The position numbers and the translations under genes are program-made. DNA of 64,000 nt from Rhodococcus sp. UNC23MFCrub1.1 (GTDB lineage Bacteria > Actinomycetota > Actinomycetes > Mycobacteriales > Mycobacteriaceae): the NCBI RefSeq assembly GCF_000686025.1, contig NZ_JMLQ01000005.1, positions 186,001 to 250,000 of the forward strand, in the 5' to 3' direction. The notes under the pieces were generated by a model. That model searched no databases and was not told the origin of the DNA. It saw only the letters and a list, made by a program, of their open reading frames with translations. Below, piece by piece: positions 8,636-17,615 of this stretch (the first letter of the stretch is position 1; the number at the start of each line of letters is the position of its first letter).

Positions 8636-9877
8636 CTATCCCAGGGCCGCGAACCCCACCGGATCCGAGAGCAGGGTCGCGACGGTGGACAGGAACTTGG
8701 AGCCCTGTTCGCCGTCGACGAGCCGGTGGTCGAACGACAGACTGAGGGTCGTGACGTGTCGCAGCGCGATCTCCCCGCGGTACTCCCACGGCTGACGCCG
8801 GACGGCCCCGAAGCACAGGATGGCGGCCTCGCCGGGCGTGAGGATCGGGGTGCCCGAATCGATGCCGAACACGCCGATGTTGGTGATCGTGATGGTCCCG
8901 TCGGCGAGCTCCGCCGGACCGGTCTTCCCCTCCTTGGCGACGGCGGTGAGCGCGGACAGTGACGAGCACAGGTCGCGGAATCCGAGGGTCTGCGCGTTCT
9001 TGATGTTGGGAACCATCAGCCCGCGCGGTGTCGCCGCGGCGATACCGAGGTTCACGTACTTCTTGGTGACGATCTCGTTCGCCGCCTCGTCCCACGACGA
9101 GTTGAGGCTCGGGTGCTCCCGGACGGCGATGAGCAGGGCCTTCGCGACGAGAGCGAGCGGCGTCACGCGGACGCCGGCCAGCAGTGGGCTCGCCTTCAGC
9201 TCGTCGAGCAACTCCATCATCGGTGTGACGTCGACGGTGACGAACTCGGTGACGTGCGGCGCGGTGAACGCGCTGCGCACCATGGCCTCGGCGGTGTGCT
9301 TGCGGACGCCTTTGATCGGCGTGCGCTCCTCGTCCGCGTGCGGCGCGGAGGAGACGGCCAGGTCGTCGCGGGTCACGTTGCCGTGCGGTCCCGTCGGGGC
9401 CACGGTCGCGAGGTCGATACCGCGCTCACGCGCTTCCTTGCGTACCGGCGGCGCGGCCAGGGGCCGACGACTCGATGTCTCCTCCGCGACGCCGTAGCCG
9501 ACGAGGACGGGCGTCCGCGTCGGCGCGGCCCCGACCGTCTCGGACTCCGCCTTCTCGACCGACGGCTCGGGACGCGCGTCGGCTGCCGCCTCGTCGGCGG
9601 TGTCGGGCGAGGCCTGACCGGTCGTCGCCGGACCCGCCACCTCGATGTCGAGGAACGGTGCGCCCACGTCGATGGTGGTGCCCTCCTCGGCGTGCCGCGC
9701 CACGACCACGCCGGCATAGGGAGACGGCAGTTCGACGGACGCCTTCGCGGTCTCGACCTCGGCGATGGTCTGGTTGAGCGTGATGGTGTCGCCGACGTCG
9801 ACCGACCAGGTGAGCAGCTCGGCGTCGGCGAGCCCCTCGCCGAGGTCCGGCAGCAGGAATGTCTTGACCGTGGACAT
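8636..9877 (-). CDS. 2-oxo acid dehydrogenase E2 component, dihydrolipoyl acyltransferase (BkdC-like)
   Basis: This E2 transfers acyl groups from a lipoyl arm to CoA in a 2-oxo acid dehydrogenase, most likely the branched-chain type. It has one N-terminal lipoyl domain with the modified Lys near residue 45 in VETAKAS, a peripheral-subunit-binding domain around residues 150-190 (VRKEARERGIDL), and a C-terminal acyltransferase domain with the catalytic His in FDHRLVDGEQ. ATG at 9877 is chosen because GAGGAG sits eight bases before it; an ATG 24 bases upstream lacks such a site. The E1 alpha and beta genes that normally precede bkdC are absent: the upstream gene is an SGNH hydrolase. Confidence 0.88.
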   Translation of the reverse strand: MSTVKTFLLPDLGEGLADAELLTWSVDVGDTITLNQTIAEVETAKASVELPSPYAGVVVARHAEEGTTIDVGAPFLDIEVAGPATTGQASPDTADEAAADARPEPSVEKAESETVGAAPTRTPVLVGYGVAEETSSRRPLAAPPVRKEARERGIDLATVAPTGPHGNVTRDDLAVSSAPHADEERTPIKGVRKHTAEAMVRSAFTAPHVTEFVTVDVTPMMELLDELKASPLLAGVRVTPLALVAKALLIAVREHPSLNSSWDEAANEIVTKKYVNLGIAAATPRGLMVPNIKNAQTLGFRDLCSSLSALTAVAKEGKTGPAELADGTITITNIGVFGIDSGTPILTPGEAAILCFGAVRRQPWEYRGEIALRHVTTLSLSFDHRLVDGEQGSKFLSTVATLLSDPVGFAALG

Positions 9878-9911
9878 GGCGGATGCTCCTCGTGAGTGCA
9901 CTCGTGAACGC

Positions 9912-9929
9912 TGTGTGTCAGGTCACACA
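9912..9929. promoter_or_regulatory. CRP/GlxR-like inverted repeat before the E2 gene
   Basis: TGTGTG-N6-CACACA is a perfect 18-bp inverted repeat about 35 bp upstream of the E2 start. It contains TGTGT-N6-TCACA, one base away from the CRP/GlxR consensus TGTGA-N6-TCACA. A second short palindrome, GAGTGCACTC, lies at 9894-9903. Regulation by a cAMP receptor protein is an inference from the motif. Confidence 0.45.
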
Positions 9930-10025
9930 ATCACCACGCCGCACAGTGCGCAAGAGACAGCCGACCGAGTGAGCACGATGACCAACGGCGGCGGTCGAGC
10001 GAGGCAGTCGGTCGTGCACCGTGCG

Positions 10026-10868
10026 TCAGCGCAGTGCGGCCACGATCTCGCGCGCGGTGTTCTCGTGACTTTCCGCCGTGGGGTGCAGCGGCACCACCGC
10101 GTCCGGAGACGTCGGCACCGCGCCGACCATCCAGCTGTCGGCCGCACACACGTCGTGGTCACGGGTGGTCGGCGCGAGGTCGACGAACGTGTCGTCGTGC
10201 GCGGCGGCGGCGCGACTCATCACCGAGTTGAGCTGATCGATGCGGGCCTGTAGGTAGGTCGCGTCCGCGGGCCGCACGGGCTGCGAGTCGAGGCAGCCAC
10301 CGGGCCGGATGCCGGTGGGATACCCGACCATCACCACCTGCGCGGCCGGCGCCCGGCGGGCGATCTCGTCGAGGATCGTGTCGTACGTCGCGGCGAAGGC
10401 GTCGATACGGTCGCTGTAGGTGTCCGGACGATCGGAGCACGACGGCGTCAGAGGAGCCGGGAGCACGCTGATACAGCCCGCCGCGAGCTGAACCAACTGG
10501 ATGTCGTTGCCGCCGATTCCCAGGGTGACGAGCGTGGTGTCCGGACCGAGCGCGTCGAACTGCGGTGCGGCGACTCCGCCGCCGAGCCCGGTCTGCGGTC
10601 CCGCGAGGTTCTCGCTCTCCGCGGCGCCGCACGTCACGTCGCGCACCGTGTCGATGCCGAGTTCGCGAGCGACGAGCGTGGGGTAGTTCACCGCGGACCG
10701 GCCGCAGATCCCGGACGGTGTCTGCGGTGCGATTCCGCTGCCGGCGGAGAACGAATCTCCCAGCGCGACATACGCACCGGGTGCCGGCGCGGCGGACGCG
10801 GGAGCGGCGGACAGAGTGCTCGCGGCGGCGGCAGCCGCCACTGCGACGACGAGTCGGCGTGTCGACAT
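10026..10868 (-). CDS. Secreted SGNH/GDSL hydrolase (esterase/lipase)
   Basis: This 280-residue exported hydrolase starts with an Arg pair and a hydrophobic Ala-rich signal peptide ending near ASAAPAP (cleavage around residue 27-30). The SGNH blocks are all visible: the catalytic Ser in YVALGDSFSAGSG, the oxyanion Gly in the CGAAE region, the Asn in IGGNDIQ, and Asp/His near the end in VVPLHPTAESH. Several cysteine pairs suggest disulfides in the mature extracytoplasmic protein. The substrate is probably an ester or lipid; closer specificity cannot be read. Confidence 0.88.
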   Translation of the reverse strand: MSTRRLVVAVAAAAAASTLSAAPASAAPAPGAYVALGDSFSAGSGIAPQTPSGICGRSAVNYPTLVARELGIDTVRDVTCGAAESENLAGPQTGLGGGVAAPQFDALGPDTTLVTLGIGGNDIQLVQLAAGCISVLPAPLTPSCSDRPDTYSDRIDAFAATYDTILDEIARRAPAAQVVMVGYPTGIRPGGCLDSQPVRPADATYLQARIDQLNSVMSRAAAAHDDTFVDLAPTTRDHDVCAADSWMVGAVPTSPDAVVPLHPTAESHENTAREIVAALR

Positions 10869-10878
10869 GCGCGCAGTC

Positions 10879-11679
10879 CTAGTCGGCGTCGTTCGATGCT
10901 TCCGACTCCGCGACGTCGGGTGCGTTCTCCCGCGTCGCCATACCGCCGGCGCCGCCCTGATCGGCGGGTCCGGGTCGACCGCCCTTGGGCTCGTCGGTGG
11001 AGTCGTTCGTCGTCGTCTTCTCGGCCATGGACTCAGCGTAAACGGCCGTGGCGCCGTCGGACGTCGAAAGGTCGGGACCGGGTGCGCGCATCCCTACCGC
11101 CGCCAGTTCGAGCGCCGCGAGCGAGCGGACCACGGCGGGGTCGCCCGCGCGCCAGGCGCCGGCGGGATCGGGATGGATGTGCGTCAGTTCCGTCAGCGGT
11201 CGCCGCGCGAGAGCACGCAGCGCGAAGAGGTCGAGGTCGGCGCCGGACCGGAGAAGCGCCGCCGCGGCGGTGGCCTGCCGGGCGAAGCGGATCCGCCGCG
11301 GCAGCCACAGGAGCAGCAGCGCGACGATGGGGAGCAGGGCGACGGTGACACCGAGGAACGACGCCAGCGCCTCGACCGCCGCGACCTGCGCCTCACCTGC
11401 GCCGCGTAGTGCGGCGCCGGCGTCCCCGGCCCGGTCGAACGGTGTGCGGACGTCGTCACCGATGAGTGGGACGGCGGACACCCGTTCGCCCGCGGACCGG
11501 AGGTTGTTCTCCAGTCCGCTTCCGGCGTCGGCGATCTCGCGTCCGGGCGCCGCCAACGCCATCACCGCGTCGTGCAGCGCCAGGCCCACCCGGATCCAGA
11601 CCACGGTCCACACCGCGACCACCACGTCGGCGACCACCTGGCGGGTCCGGCGGGCGGGCAGCTCCGAGTAGAGGGTCAT
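10879..11679 (-). CDS. Actinobacterial membrane protein coupled to the Cds1-like gene
   Basis: I do not recognise a named family. The 266-residue product has a hydrophobic helix at about residues 15-38, an Ala/Gly-rich extracytoplasmic segment, and a second strong transmembrane helix around residues 105-130 (VTVALLPIVALLLLWLP). A basic and helical cytosolic part follows, ending in a disordered acidic tail with GGRPGPADQGGAGG. Its ATG overlaps the stop of the PLP-enzyme gene (TGATG), so translation of the two is coupled. The coupling suggests a role near cysteine or sulfide metabolism, but nothing in the sequence proves it. Confidence 0.7.
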   Translation of the reverse strand: MTLYSELPARRTRQVVADVVVAVWTVVWIRVGLALHDAVMALAAPGREIADAGSGLENNLRSAGERVSAVPLIGDDVRTPFDRAGDAGAALRGAGEAQVAAVEALASFLGVTVALLPIVALLLLWLPRRIRFARQATAAAALLRSGADLDLFALRALARRPLTELTHIHPDPAGAWRAGDPAVVRSLAALELAAVGMRAPGPDLSTSDGATAVYAESMAEKTTTNDSTDEPKGGRPGPADQGGAGGMATRENAPDVAESEASNDAD

Positions 11680-12764
11680 CACACGGATTCCGACCAGACG
11701 CCTGTCGCGAGGAAGTGGTCGATGCAGGCGCGGTGTGCGTCGAGGTTCATGCCGTGGCTCGACACCCAGGCGTCGTCGTAGTAGGTGCCCTCGTAGCGCT
11801 CTCCCCCGTCGCACAGCAGCGTGACGATGCTCCCCTGCTCTCCGCGAGCCTTCATGTCCGCTGCCAACCGGAACGCGCCGACGAGGTTGGTCCCGGTCGA
11901 TCCACCGGCGTGCAGGCCCGTCACCTGGTCGAGCATGCGGACGGCCGCCACCGAGGCGGCGTCGGGGATCTGCACCATGTGCTCGATGACGGCGGGGACG
12001 AACGACGGCTCGACGCGGGGCCGACCGATTCCCTCGATGCGCGATCCGGTGCCGACGGCGTCGCGGGTGTCGTCGCGCCACGCCTCGAAGAACGCGGATC
12101 CCTCGGGGTCGACGACGCACACCCGGGTGGGCACGCGCCGGTAGCGGCAGTACCGGCCGATGGTCGCGCTGGTGCCACCGGTGCCGGCGCCGACCACCAC
12201 CCAGGTGGGGACGGGGAACCGTTCGAGGGCCATCTGATCGAAGATGGAGGCGGCGATGCTGTTGTTGCCACGCCAGTCGGTGACCACCGACGCATTGGTG
12301 AACTGGTCGAGATACAGCCAGTCCTTCTGCGCACCCAGTTCCTCCGCGACGTCGTACACGGCACCCGAGTGCTCGACGAGGCGACAGATGCCGCCGTAGC
12401 GCTCGATCAGCGCGATCTTCGTCGGGCTGGTGGTGGCCGGCATGACCGCGACGAACTCGAGGCCGATGAGCCGGGCGAAGTACGCCTCCGACACGGCGGT
12501 CGACCCGGACGACGCCTCGACGAGCGTGGTGCGGGGCCCGATGTCCCCGTTGGCCAGGCCGAAGAGGAAGAGCGACCGTGCGAGCCGATGCTTGAGCGAT
12601 CCGGTGGGGTGGACCGACTCGTCCTTGAGGTAGAGATCGATGCCCCACTCGGCCGGCAGTGGGAAGGGATGCAGATGAGTGTCCGCGCTGCGGTTCGCGT
12701 CGGCCTCGACGATGCGCAGCGCGTTCTCCACCCAGGAACGGTCCTCGATTCTCATGACGGTCAT
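11679..12764 (-). CDS. cds1: PLP-dependent cysteine desulfhydrase/cysteine synthase-fold enzyme (Cds1-like)
   Basis: This fold-type II PLP enzyme of 361 residues resembles mycobacterial Cds1 (Rv3684), which releases sulfide, pyruvate and ammonia from L-cysteine. The PLP lysine is in [14 protein letters not shown] near residue 58, the substrate-binding Ser/Thr loop in [16 protein letters not shown], and the phosphate-binding glycines in [29 protein letters not shown] is a further family block. CysK2 (S-sulfocysteine synthase) is the main alternative. Two ATGs, at 12764 and 12755, are possible starts; the longer is given. Confidence 0.78.
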   Translation of the reverse strand: MTVMRIEDRSWVENALRIVEADANRSADTHLHPFPLPAEWGIDLYLKDESVHPTGSLKHRLARSLFLFGLANGDIGPRTTLVEASSGSTAVSEAYFARLIGLEFVAVMPATTSPTKIALIERYGGICRLVEHSGAVYDVAEELGAQKDWLYLDQFTNASVVTDWRGNNSIAASIFDQMALERFPVPTWVVVGAGTGGTSATIGRYCRYRRVPTRVCVVDPEGSAFFEAWRDDTRDAVGTGSRIEGIGRPRVEPSFVPAVIEHMVQIPDAASVAAVRMLDQVTGLHAGGSTGTNLVGAFRLAADMKARGEQGSIVTLLCDGGERYEGTYYDDAWVSSHGMNLDAHRACIDHFLATGVWSESV

Positions 12765-12854
12765 TCTGTCCGACGCGCGGCCCCGCTCGGTGGTTGACTG
12801 CGGTGGTCAGGGGGAACTCGACCTGTCGAGCCCCCACCTTCACGAGAGGCACCT

Positions 12855-13895
12855 GTGACGATCGCATACATCAATGCCATCTCGACCGCCGTTCCCGAGC
12901 ACGACGTCCACGACGACTTCGTCGCCTACGCCGACAGCACGTTCACGCTGCGACGTAAGCAATTGCTGTTCCGCCGCATGGCGGATCGCGCGCAGATCTC
13001 GCACCGGTGGTCCGCGTTCCCGTCCATCGCCAGTTTCTACGGCGACGATCCCAACGCCGTCGACACGCAGGCGCGGATGCAGGAGTTCGAGCGCACCGCT
13101 CCCGGACTCGCCGTTCGTGCCGTCGACGGGCTCGGCCTCGGCGAAACGGCAGGGGACATCACCCATCTCATCGTCCTTACATGTACCGGGTTCTACACTC
13201 CGGGAATCGATTTCGAGATCATGAAGCAGTGCGGCGTGCCCACCACGGCAGAGCGCACCCAGGTCGGCTTCATGGGCTGCTTCGCCGGCATCAACGGTCT
13301 CAAGCTCGCCCACCACATCGTGCGCTCCGAGCCCGCCGCGAAGGTGCTCGTGGTCAGCGTCGAACTGTGCTCGCTGCACATGCAGCAGACCGACGATCTC
13401 GAGACGATGCTGTCGTTCCTGGTGTTCGGCGACGGCGCCGCGGCCGTGCTGGTCACTGCCGAGTCCACCGGTCTGGCCATGGACTCCTTCCAGGCCCTCA
13501 TGATCGAGGACTCCCGCGACCTCATCACCTGGCGCATCGGCGGCATGGGGTTCGACATGGTGCTCTCCGGCAAGGTGCCGGGCTCGTTGTCACGCGCGTT
13601 GGACGAGACCACGATGAAGACGGTGCTCTCGGGGGCGGAGACTTCGTCGATCGACCTGTGGGCCGTGCATCCCGGTGGTCGCTCGATCCTCGACGCGGTG
13701 GAGGGCGCGCTGCACCTCGACGCAGACGCTCTGACGTCGTCGCGCCGCGTGCTCGAGAACTACGGCAACATGTCGTCGGCCACCGTGCTGTTCGTGCTCG
13801 CGGACATGCTCGAGCGGGGTGACACCGGGTCGGGATGCGCGATGGCGTTCGGCCCCGGACTCACCGCCGAGACCATGCTGTTCCACGCAGCCTGA
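12855..13895 (+). CDS. Type III polyketide synthase (chalcone synthase-like)
   Basis: This homodimeric condensing enzyme extends an acyl-CoA starter with malonyl-CoA units. All three catalytic residues are visible: Cys142 in GFMGCFAGIN, His272 in WAVHPGGRSIL and Asn305 in ENYGNMSSAT. At 346 residues it is of normal length. GTG at 12855 is preceded by GAGAGG. The methyltransferase or oxidoreductase genes that often follow bacterial type III PKS genes are not adjacent; a convergent acyl-CoA ligase gene lies 34 bp beyond its stop. The product cannot be predicted. Confidence 0.9.
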   Translation: MTIAYINAISTAVPEHDVHDDFVAYADSTFTLRRKQLLFRRMADRAQISHRWSAFPSIASFYGDDPNAVDTQARMQEFERTAPGLAVRAVDGLGLGETAGDITHLIVLTCTGFYTPGIDFEIMKQCGVPTTAERTQVGFMGCFAGINGLKLAHHIVRSEPAAKVLVVSVELCSLHMQQTDDLETMLSFLVFGDGAAAVLVTAESTGLAMDSFQALMIEDSRDLITWRIGGMGFDMVLSGKVPGSLSRALDETTMKTVLSGAETSSIDLWAVHPGGRSILDAVEGALHLDADALTSSRRVLENYGNMSSATVLFVLADMLERGDTGSGCAMAFGPGLTAETMLFHAA

Positions 13896-13929
13896 TCACC
13901 CCAGCCGTTCGATGGACCCAGCCGTTCCG

Positions 13930-15549
13930 TCAATCCAGCAGGCGCGTGGCTTCCTCGCGTAGTTCGATCTTGCGGATCTTGCCGGTCACGGTCATGGGGA
14001 AGGCATCCATGACGCGCAGGTAGCGCGGGATCTTGTATCGCGCGATGCGGCCGTCGCAGTAGCTCCGGAGATCGTCGACGGTCATGGCCGCCGCGCCCTC
14101 ACGCAGACGGACGCAGGCCATCAGTTCCTCGCCGTACTTGTCGTCGGGCACACCGATGACCTGGGCGTCCAGGATGTCGGGGTGGGAGTACAGGAACTCC
14201 TCGATCTCACGGGGGTAGATGTTCTCGCCGCCGCGGATCACCATGTCCTTGATGCGCCCGGTGATGGCGACGTAGCCGTCGTCGTCCATGGTGCCGATGT
14301 CGCCCGTGTGCATCCAGTGCTCGGAATCGAGTGCCTCGGCGGTCTTCTCGGGGTCGTCCCAGTAACCGAGCATCACGGAGTACCCCCGTGTGCACAGTTC
14401 ACCGGGCTCTCCGCGGGGAACCGTCTCCCCGGTGACGGGGTCGACGATCTTCACCTCGAGATGCGGTCCGACTCGTCCGACCGTGGACACGCGCTGCTCG
14501 ATCGTGTCGTCGGAGCGGGTCTGCAGTGACACCGGGGAGGTCTCGGTCATCCCGTAACAGATGGAGACCTCCGCCATTCCCATGACGTCGATGACCTGCT
14601 TCATCACCTCGGTGGGACAGGGTGATCCGGCCATGATGCCCGTGCGCAGCGACCGAAGATCGTGCTCCGCCAGGTCGGGAACGGCCAGTTCCGCGATGAA
14701 CATGGTGGGAACTCCGTAGAGCGAGGTGCACCGCTCGGCGGAGACCGCGGCCAGTGTCGCTGCCGGATCGAACGACGGTCCCGGGATCACCATGGTCGAA
14801 CCGTGCGAGGTGCAGGCGAGGTTTCCCATCACCATCCCGAAGCAGTGATAGAACGGCACGGGAATGCAGACACTGTCCGCCTCGGTGTAATGGCAGAGCT
14901 CGCCGACGAAGTAGCCGTTGTTCAGTATGTTGCGGTGGCTCAGCGTCGCGCCCTTGGGGAATCCCGTGGTGCCGGAGGTGTACTGGATGTTGATGGCGTC
15001 GTCGGGACCGAGTTCGGCAGTGCGCCGGTCGAGTTCGTCCACATCGACGGACTCACCGTCGGTGACGAGGTCGCTCCAGTCGTCGGTGCCGATGTACACG
15101 ACGTGGGCCAGATCGGTGCACTCGCCGCGCACGGCGTCGATCATCGAGGCGTAGTCCGAGGTGCCGTGCGCCCGGACCGCCACCAGCATGGTGGCGCCGG
15201 ACTGGTCGAGCACGTACTGCAGCTCGTGCGCACGGTAGGCAGGGTTGATGGTCACCAGCACCGCGCCGATCTTCGCGGTGGCGTACTGGACGATGGTCCA
15301 CTCCGGGCAGTTCGGTGCCCAGATCCCCACGCGATCCCCGCGACGGATTCCGCGCGCGAGCAGGCCGCGGGCGAGATCGTCGACGTCGGATCGCAACTCG
15401 TCGTACGTCCACCGGCGACCGGACGCGACGTCCACGAGAGCGTCCGACGAGCCCACCCGCGCGGCGGTGCGATCGAAGTTCCGTCCGATCGTCTCGTCGA
15501 GCAGCGGCGTGTCGGTCGGGCCGGACGAGTAGGAAGTCTGCGGTGACAA
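13930..15549 (-). CDS. AMP-binding acyl-CoA synthetase (FadD-type)
   Basis: This ANL-superfamily enzyme (539 residues) activates a carboxylic acid to an acyl-CoA through an acyl-adenylate. The P-loop-like motif [16 protein letters not shown], the CYGMTETSP adenine-binding motif, the hinge [13 protein letters not shown], and the C-terminal catalytic Lys in [10 protein letters not shown] are all present. TTG at 15549 is chosen because GAGGAG lies six bases upstream; the 29-residue upstream extension in the open frame is basic and unlike the family. Medium- or long-chain fatty acids are likely substrates. It might feed the convergent type III PKS, but that is speculation. Confidence 0.86.
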   Translation of the reverse strand: MSPQTSYSSGPTDTPLLDETIGRNFDRTAARVGSSDALVDVASGRRWTYDELRSDVDDLARGLLARGIRRGDRVGIWAPNCPEWTIVQYATAKIGAVLVTINPAYRAHELQYVLDQSGATMLVAVRAHGTSDYASMIDAVRGECTDLAHVVYIGTDDWSDLVTDGESVDVDELDRRTAELGPDDAINIQYTSGTTGFPKGATLSHRNILNNGYFVGELCHYTEADSVCIPVPFYHCFGMVMGNLACTSHGSTMVIPGPSFDPAATLAAVSAERCTSLYGVPTMFIAELAVPDLAEHDLRSLRTGIMAGSPCPTEVMKQVIDVMGMAEVSICYGMTETSPVSLQTRSDDTIEQRVSTVGRVGPHLEVKIVDPVTGETVPRGEPGELCTRGYSVMLGYWDDPEKTAEALDSEHWMHTGDIGTMDDDGYVAITGRIKDMVIRGGENIYPREIEEFLYSHPDILDAQVIGVPDDKYGEELMACVRLREGAAAMTVDDLRSYCDGRIARYKIPRYLRVMDAFPMTVTGKIRKIELREEATRLLD

Positions 15550-15630
15550 AGTCGCTCCTCGAGGCTCGGGTACCTCCGCGACGGTAATCCATGGGACGGC
15601 CGCCCGTCTGCGGTTTCCCCGATTTCGGTT

Positions 15631-15640
15631 AATCATGATT
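15631..15640. promoter_or_regulatory. Palindrome in the ligase/permease divergent promoter
   Basis: AATCATGATT is a perfect 10-bp palindrome in AT-rich surroundings, between the divergent acyl-CoA ligase (start 15549) and permease (start 15697) genes. It could be an operator for either gene. It is short and has no named consensus. Confidence 0.3.
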
Positions 15641-15696
15641 CATCGAAGTGGCGGTGGTTTCGTTCGGCGTTCACCGGGGGTCCCTATGCTTCGTCG

Positions 15697-16935
15697 ATGC
15701 CGCTGCAACGACGACTGAGCACGCGCGACGCCGTCGTCATCGGCGTGGGGTCGATGGTCGGCGCCGGGGTGTTCTCCGCCTTCGGCCCGGCCGCGGCGGC
15801 CGCGGGTGGCGGGCTGCTGGTCGGGCTCGCCGTCGCCGCCGTCGTGGCGTTCTGCAACGCGACGTCGACTGCCCAGCTCGCCGCGGTGCACCCCACGTCC
15901 GGCGGCGCCTACGCCTACGGGCGAGCGCGACTCGGTGACCGGTGGGGCTTCCTGGCGGGCTGGAGCTTCGTGGTCGGCAAGACCGCGAGTTGTGCCGCCA
16001 TGGCCCTGACGTTCGGCGCGTACGCGTGGCCCGAGCACGCACGGGCGCTCGCCGTGATCGCGGTGGTGGCGCTGGCGGCGGTCAACTGCCTGGGCATCAC
16101 CCGCACCGCGTCGGTCACGCGCGTGCTCGTGGCGGTGGTGCTCGTCGTGCTCGTCGCGGCACTGATCGTCGGTGCGACCGGCTCGTCCACCGTGACGGGC
16201 GCCGGGTTCTCGGCGACCTCGGGTCCGGTGGGCGTTCTGCAGTCCGCGGGCATCCTGTTCTTCGCCTTCGCCGGGTACGCGCGCATCGCGACGCTCGGAG
16301 AGGAGGTGCGGGACCCGGCGCGCACCATCCCGCGCGCCGTGGTCGGCGCCCTCGCGTGCGCGATCGTGATCTACGCGGCCGTCGCAGTGATGCTGCTGCA
16401 CGTTCTCGGGGCGGACGCACTCGCGCGCTCGACGGCTCCGGTGGCCGCGGCAATGGACGCGGTCGGGGCACACTGGGCGGGCCCGGTGGTGCGCGTCGGG
16501 GCATCGGCCGCGGCTCTCGGAGCCCTGCTGGGACTGATCGCGGGAATCGGCCGCACCACGATGGCGATGGCGCGGGAAGGGGACATGCCGCGATACCTCG
16601 CGCACGTCGACGAGCGCCGTTCGGTTCCGCGCGCCGCGGAGATCACCGTGGCCGCCGTGGTGGTGGTCGTGGTTCTCACGCTCGACGTGCGGAACGCGAT
16701 CGGATTCTCGTCGTTCGGAGTTCTCGTCTATTACGCCGTGGCCAATGCCGCGGCATTCACGCAGACCGGTTCCGATCGCCGGTGGCCGCGGGCACTGCAG
16801 ATGCTCGGGCTCTGCGGCTGCGTCCTGCTGGCGGTCACACTGCCCGCGGCGGCGGTGGTGGTCGGAATCGGGGTTCTGTCGGCAGGGTCGGCCGGACGGT
16901 GGATGCTGCAGCGCCGGCGCGCACTGCGGTCATGA
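15697..16935 (+). CDS. APC-family amino acid permease
   Basis: This 412-residue integral membrane transporter has about 12 hydrophobic helices. The amino acid-polyamine-organocation signature in helix 1, GVGSMVGAGVFSAFGPA, is clear, as are PTSGGAYAYGRARLGDRWGF and the consensus amphipathic loop FAFAGYARIATLGEEVRDP. It likely imports amino acids by proton symport. The ATG at 15697 fits the family N-terminus, in which a short cytosolic LSTRDAV precedes helix 1. The substrate cannot be read. Confidence 0.88.
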   Translation: MPLQRRLSTRDAVVIGVGSMVGAGVFSAFGPAAAAAGGGLLVGLAVAAVVAFCNATSTAQLAAVHPTSGGAYAYGRARLGDRWGFLAGWSFVVGKTASCAAMALTFGAYAWPEHARALAVIAVVALAAVNCLGITRTASVTRVLVAVVLVVLVAALIVGATGSSTVTGAGFSATSGPVGVLQSAGILFFAFAGYARIATLGEEVRDPARTIPRAVVGALACAIVIYAAVAVMLLHVLGADALARSTAPVAAAMDAVGAHWAGPVVRVGASAAALGALLGLIAGIGRTTMAMAREGDMPRYLAHVDERRSVPRAAEITVAAVVVVVVLTLDVRNAIGFSSFGVLVYYAVANAAAFTQTGSDRRWPRALQMLGLCGCVLLAVTLPAAAVVVGIGVLSAGSAGRWMLQRRRALRS

Positions 16936-16943
16936 CATCACTA

Positions 16944-16965
16944 CTGCCCTGACGTCACTGGGCAG
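16944..16965. terminator. Small bidirectional hairpin between permease and lsr2
   Basis: CTGCCC and GGGCAG form a 6-bp GC stem around a 10-base loop that contains the palindrome TGACGTCA. It lies 9 bp after the permease stop and covers the stop codon of the convergent lsr2 gene. There is no T-tract on either side, so terminator function is tentative. Confidence 0.4.
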
Positions 16966-17323
16966 AGTTGTACGCCTCTTCGACCTCGGCCGGAATACGT
17001 CCGCGGCTCGAGACCGTGTACCCGTTCTGATTCGCCCACTCGCGAATGGCTCTGGTCTGCAGAGGATCTCGCGGAGACGAGCCGACCTGCGTCGCCGTTC
17101 CGGTCGCCTTCTTCGCCGTGGCCTTCTTGCCACGTGACGACACCTTCGTGGCGTGCTCGGCCCAGTAATCGAGTTGCTTGCGGAACTCCTTGGCATTCTT
17201 CACACCGAGGTCGATCTCGTACTCCACACCGTCGACCGAGAAACCGATGGTCTCCCCTTTACCCGATTTGATGGGTGCGCCGTCGATATCGTCGACCAAT
17301 TCCACGAAGACCTGTTTCGCCAT
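16955..17323 (-). CDS. lsr2: Lsr2-family nucleoid-associated xenogeneic silencer
   Basis: Lsr2 bridges AT-rich DNA and silences horizontally acquired genes. The N-terminal dimerisation domain ([15 protein letters not shown], with [19 protein letters not shown]) is followed by a Lys-rich linker ([11 protein letters not shown]) and a C-terminal DNA-binding domain. That domain has [21 protein letters not shown], where RGR is the minor-groove AT-hook-like motif. At about 122 residues the length is normal. The neighbours are a permease and an LLM enzyme, not the lysS/clpC region where I recall mycobacterial lsr2, so this may be a second copy. Confidence 0.93.
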   Translation of the reverse strand: MAKQVFVELVDDIDGAPIKSGKGETIGFSVDGVEYEIDLGVKNAKEFRKQLDYWAEHATKVSSRGKKATAKKATGTATQVGSSPRDPLQTRAIREWANQNGYTVSSRGRIPAEVEEAYNSAQ

Positions 17324-17615
17324 GACGCTGTGGTTCCTTTCGATGATGAGTTCCCCGACCGAACCGGACATGGATTCATCGAGCCGTCGTCGACTCGTGG
17401 GTCCGACCACCATCGCGGTTCTTCCGCCAGAGTTTATCCATCTCGAAGCCCGATTAGCGAGTCACCGCCAATTCCGGTTCGATGTCGTGTACTCGTGCCG
17501 GTCCTTCGATACCGCACGGTTCGGTCGTTCGAGGTCACGCGGCTCGGGAAATATTCTCCGCCGGGCGGGCGTTCGCACCTGAGAAGTCTTCTTTTTCTCG
17601 AAAGGGTGAACGCAC

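Noticed and set aside
15550..15636. N-terminal extension of the acyl-CoA ligase to ATG 15636
   Set aside because: The extra residues are basic and unlike the family, while TTG 15549 has GAGGAG at the right distance.
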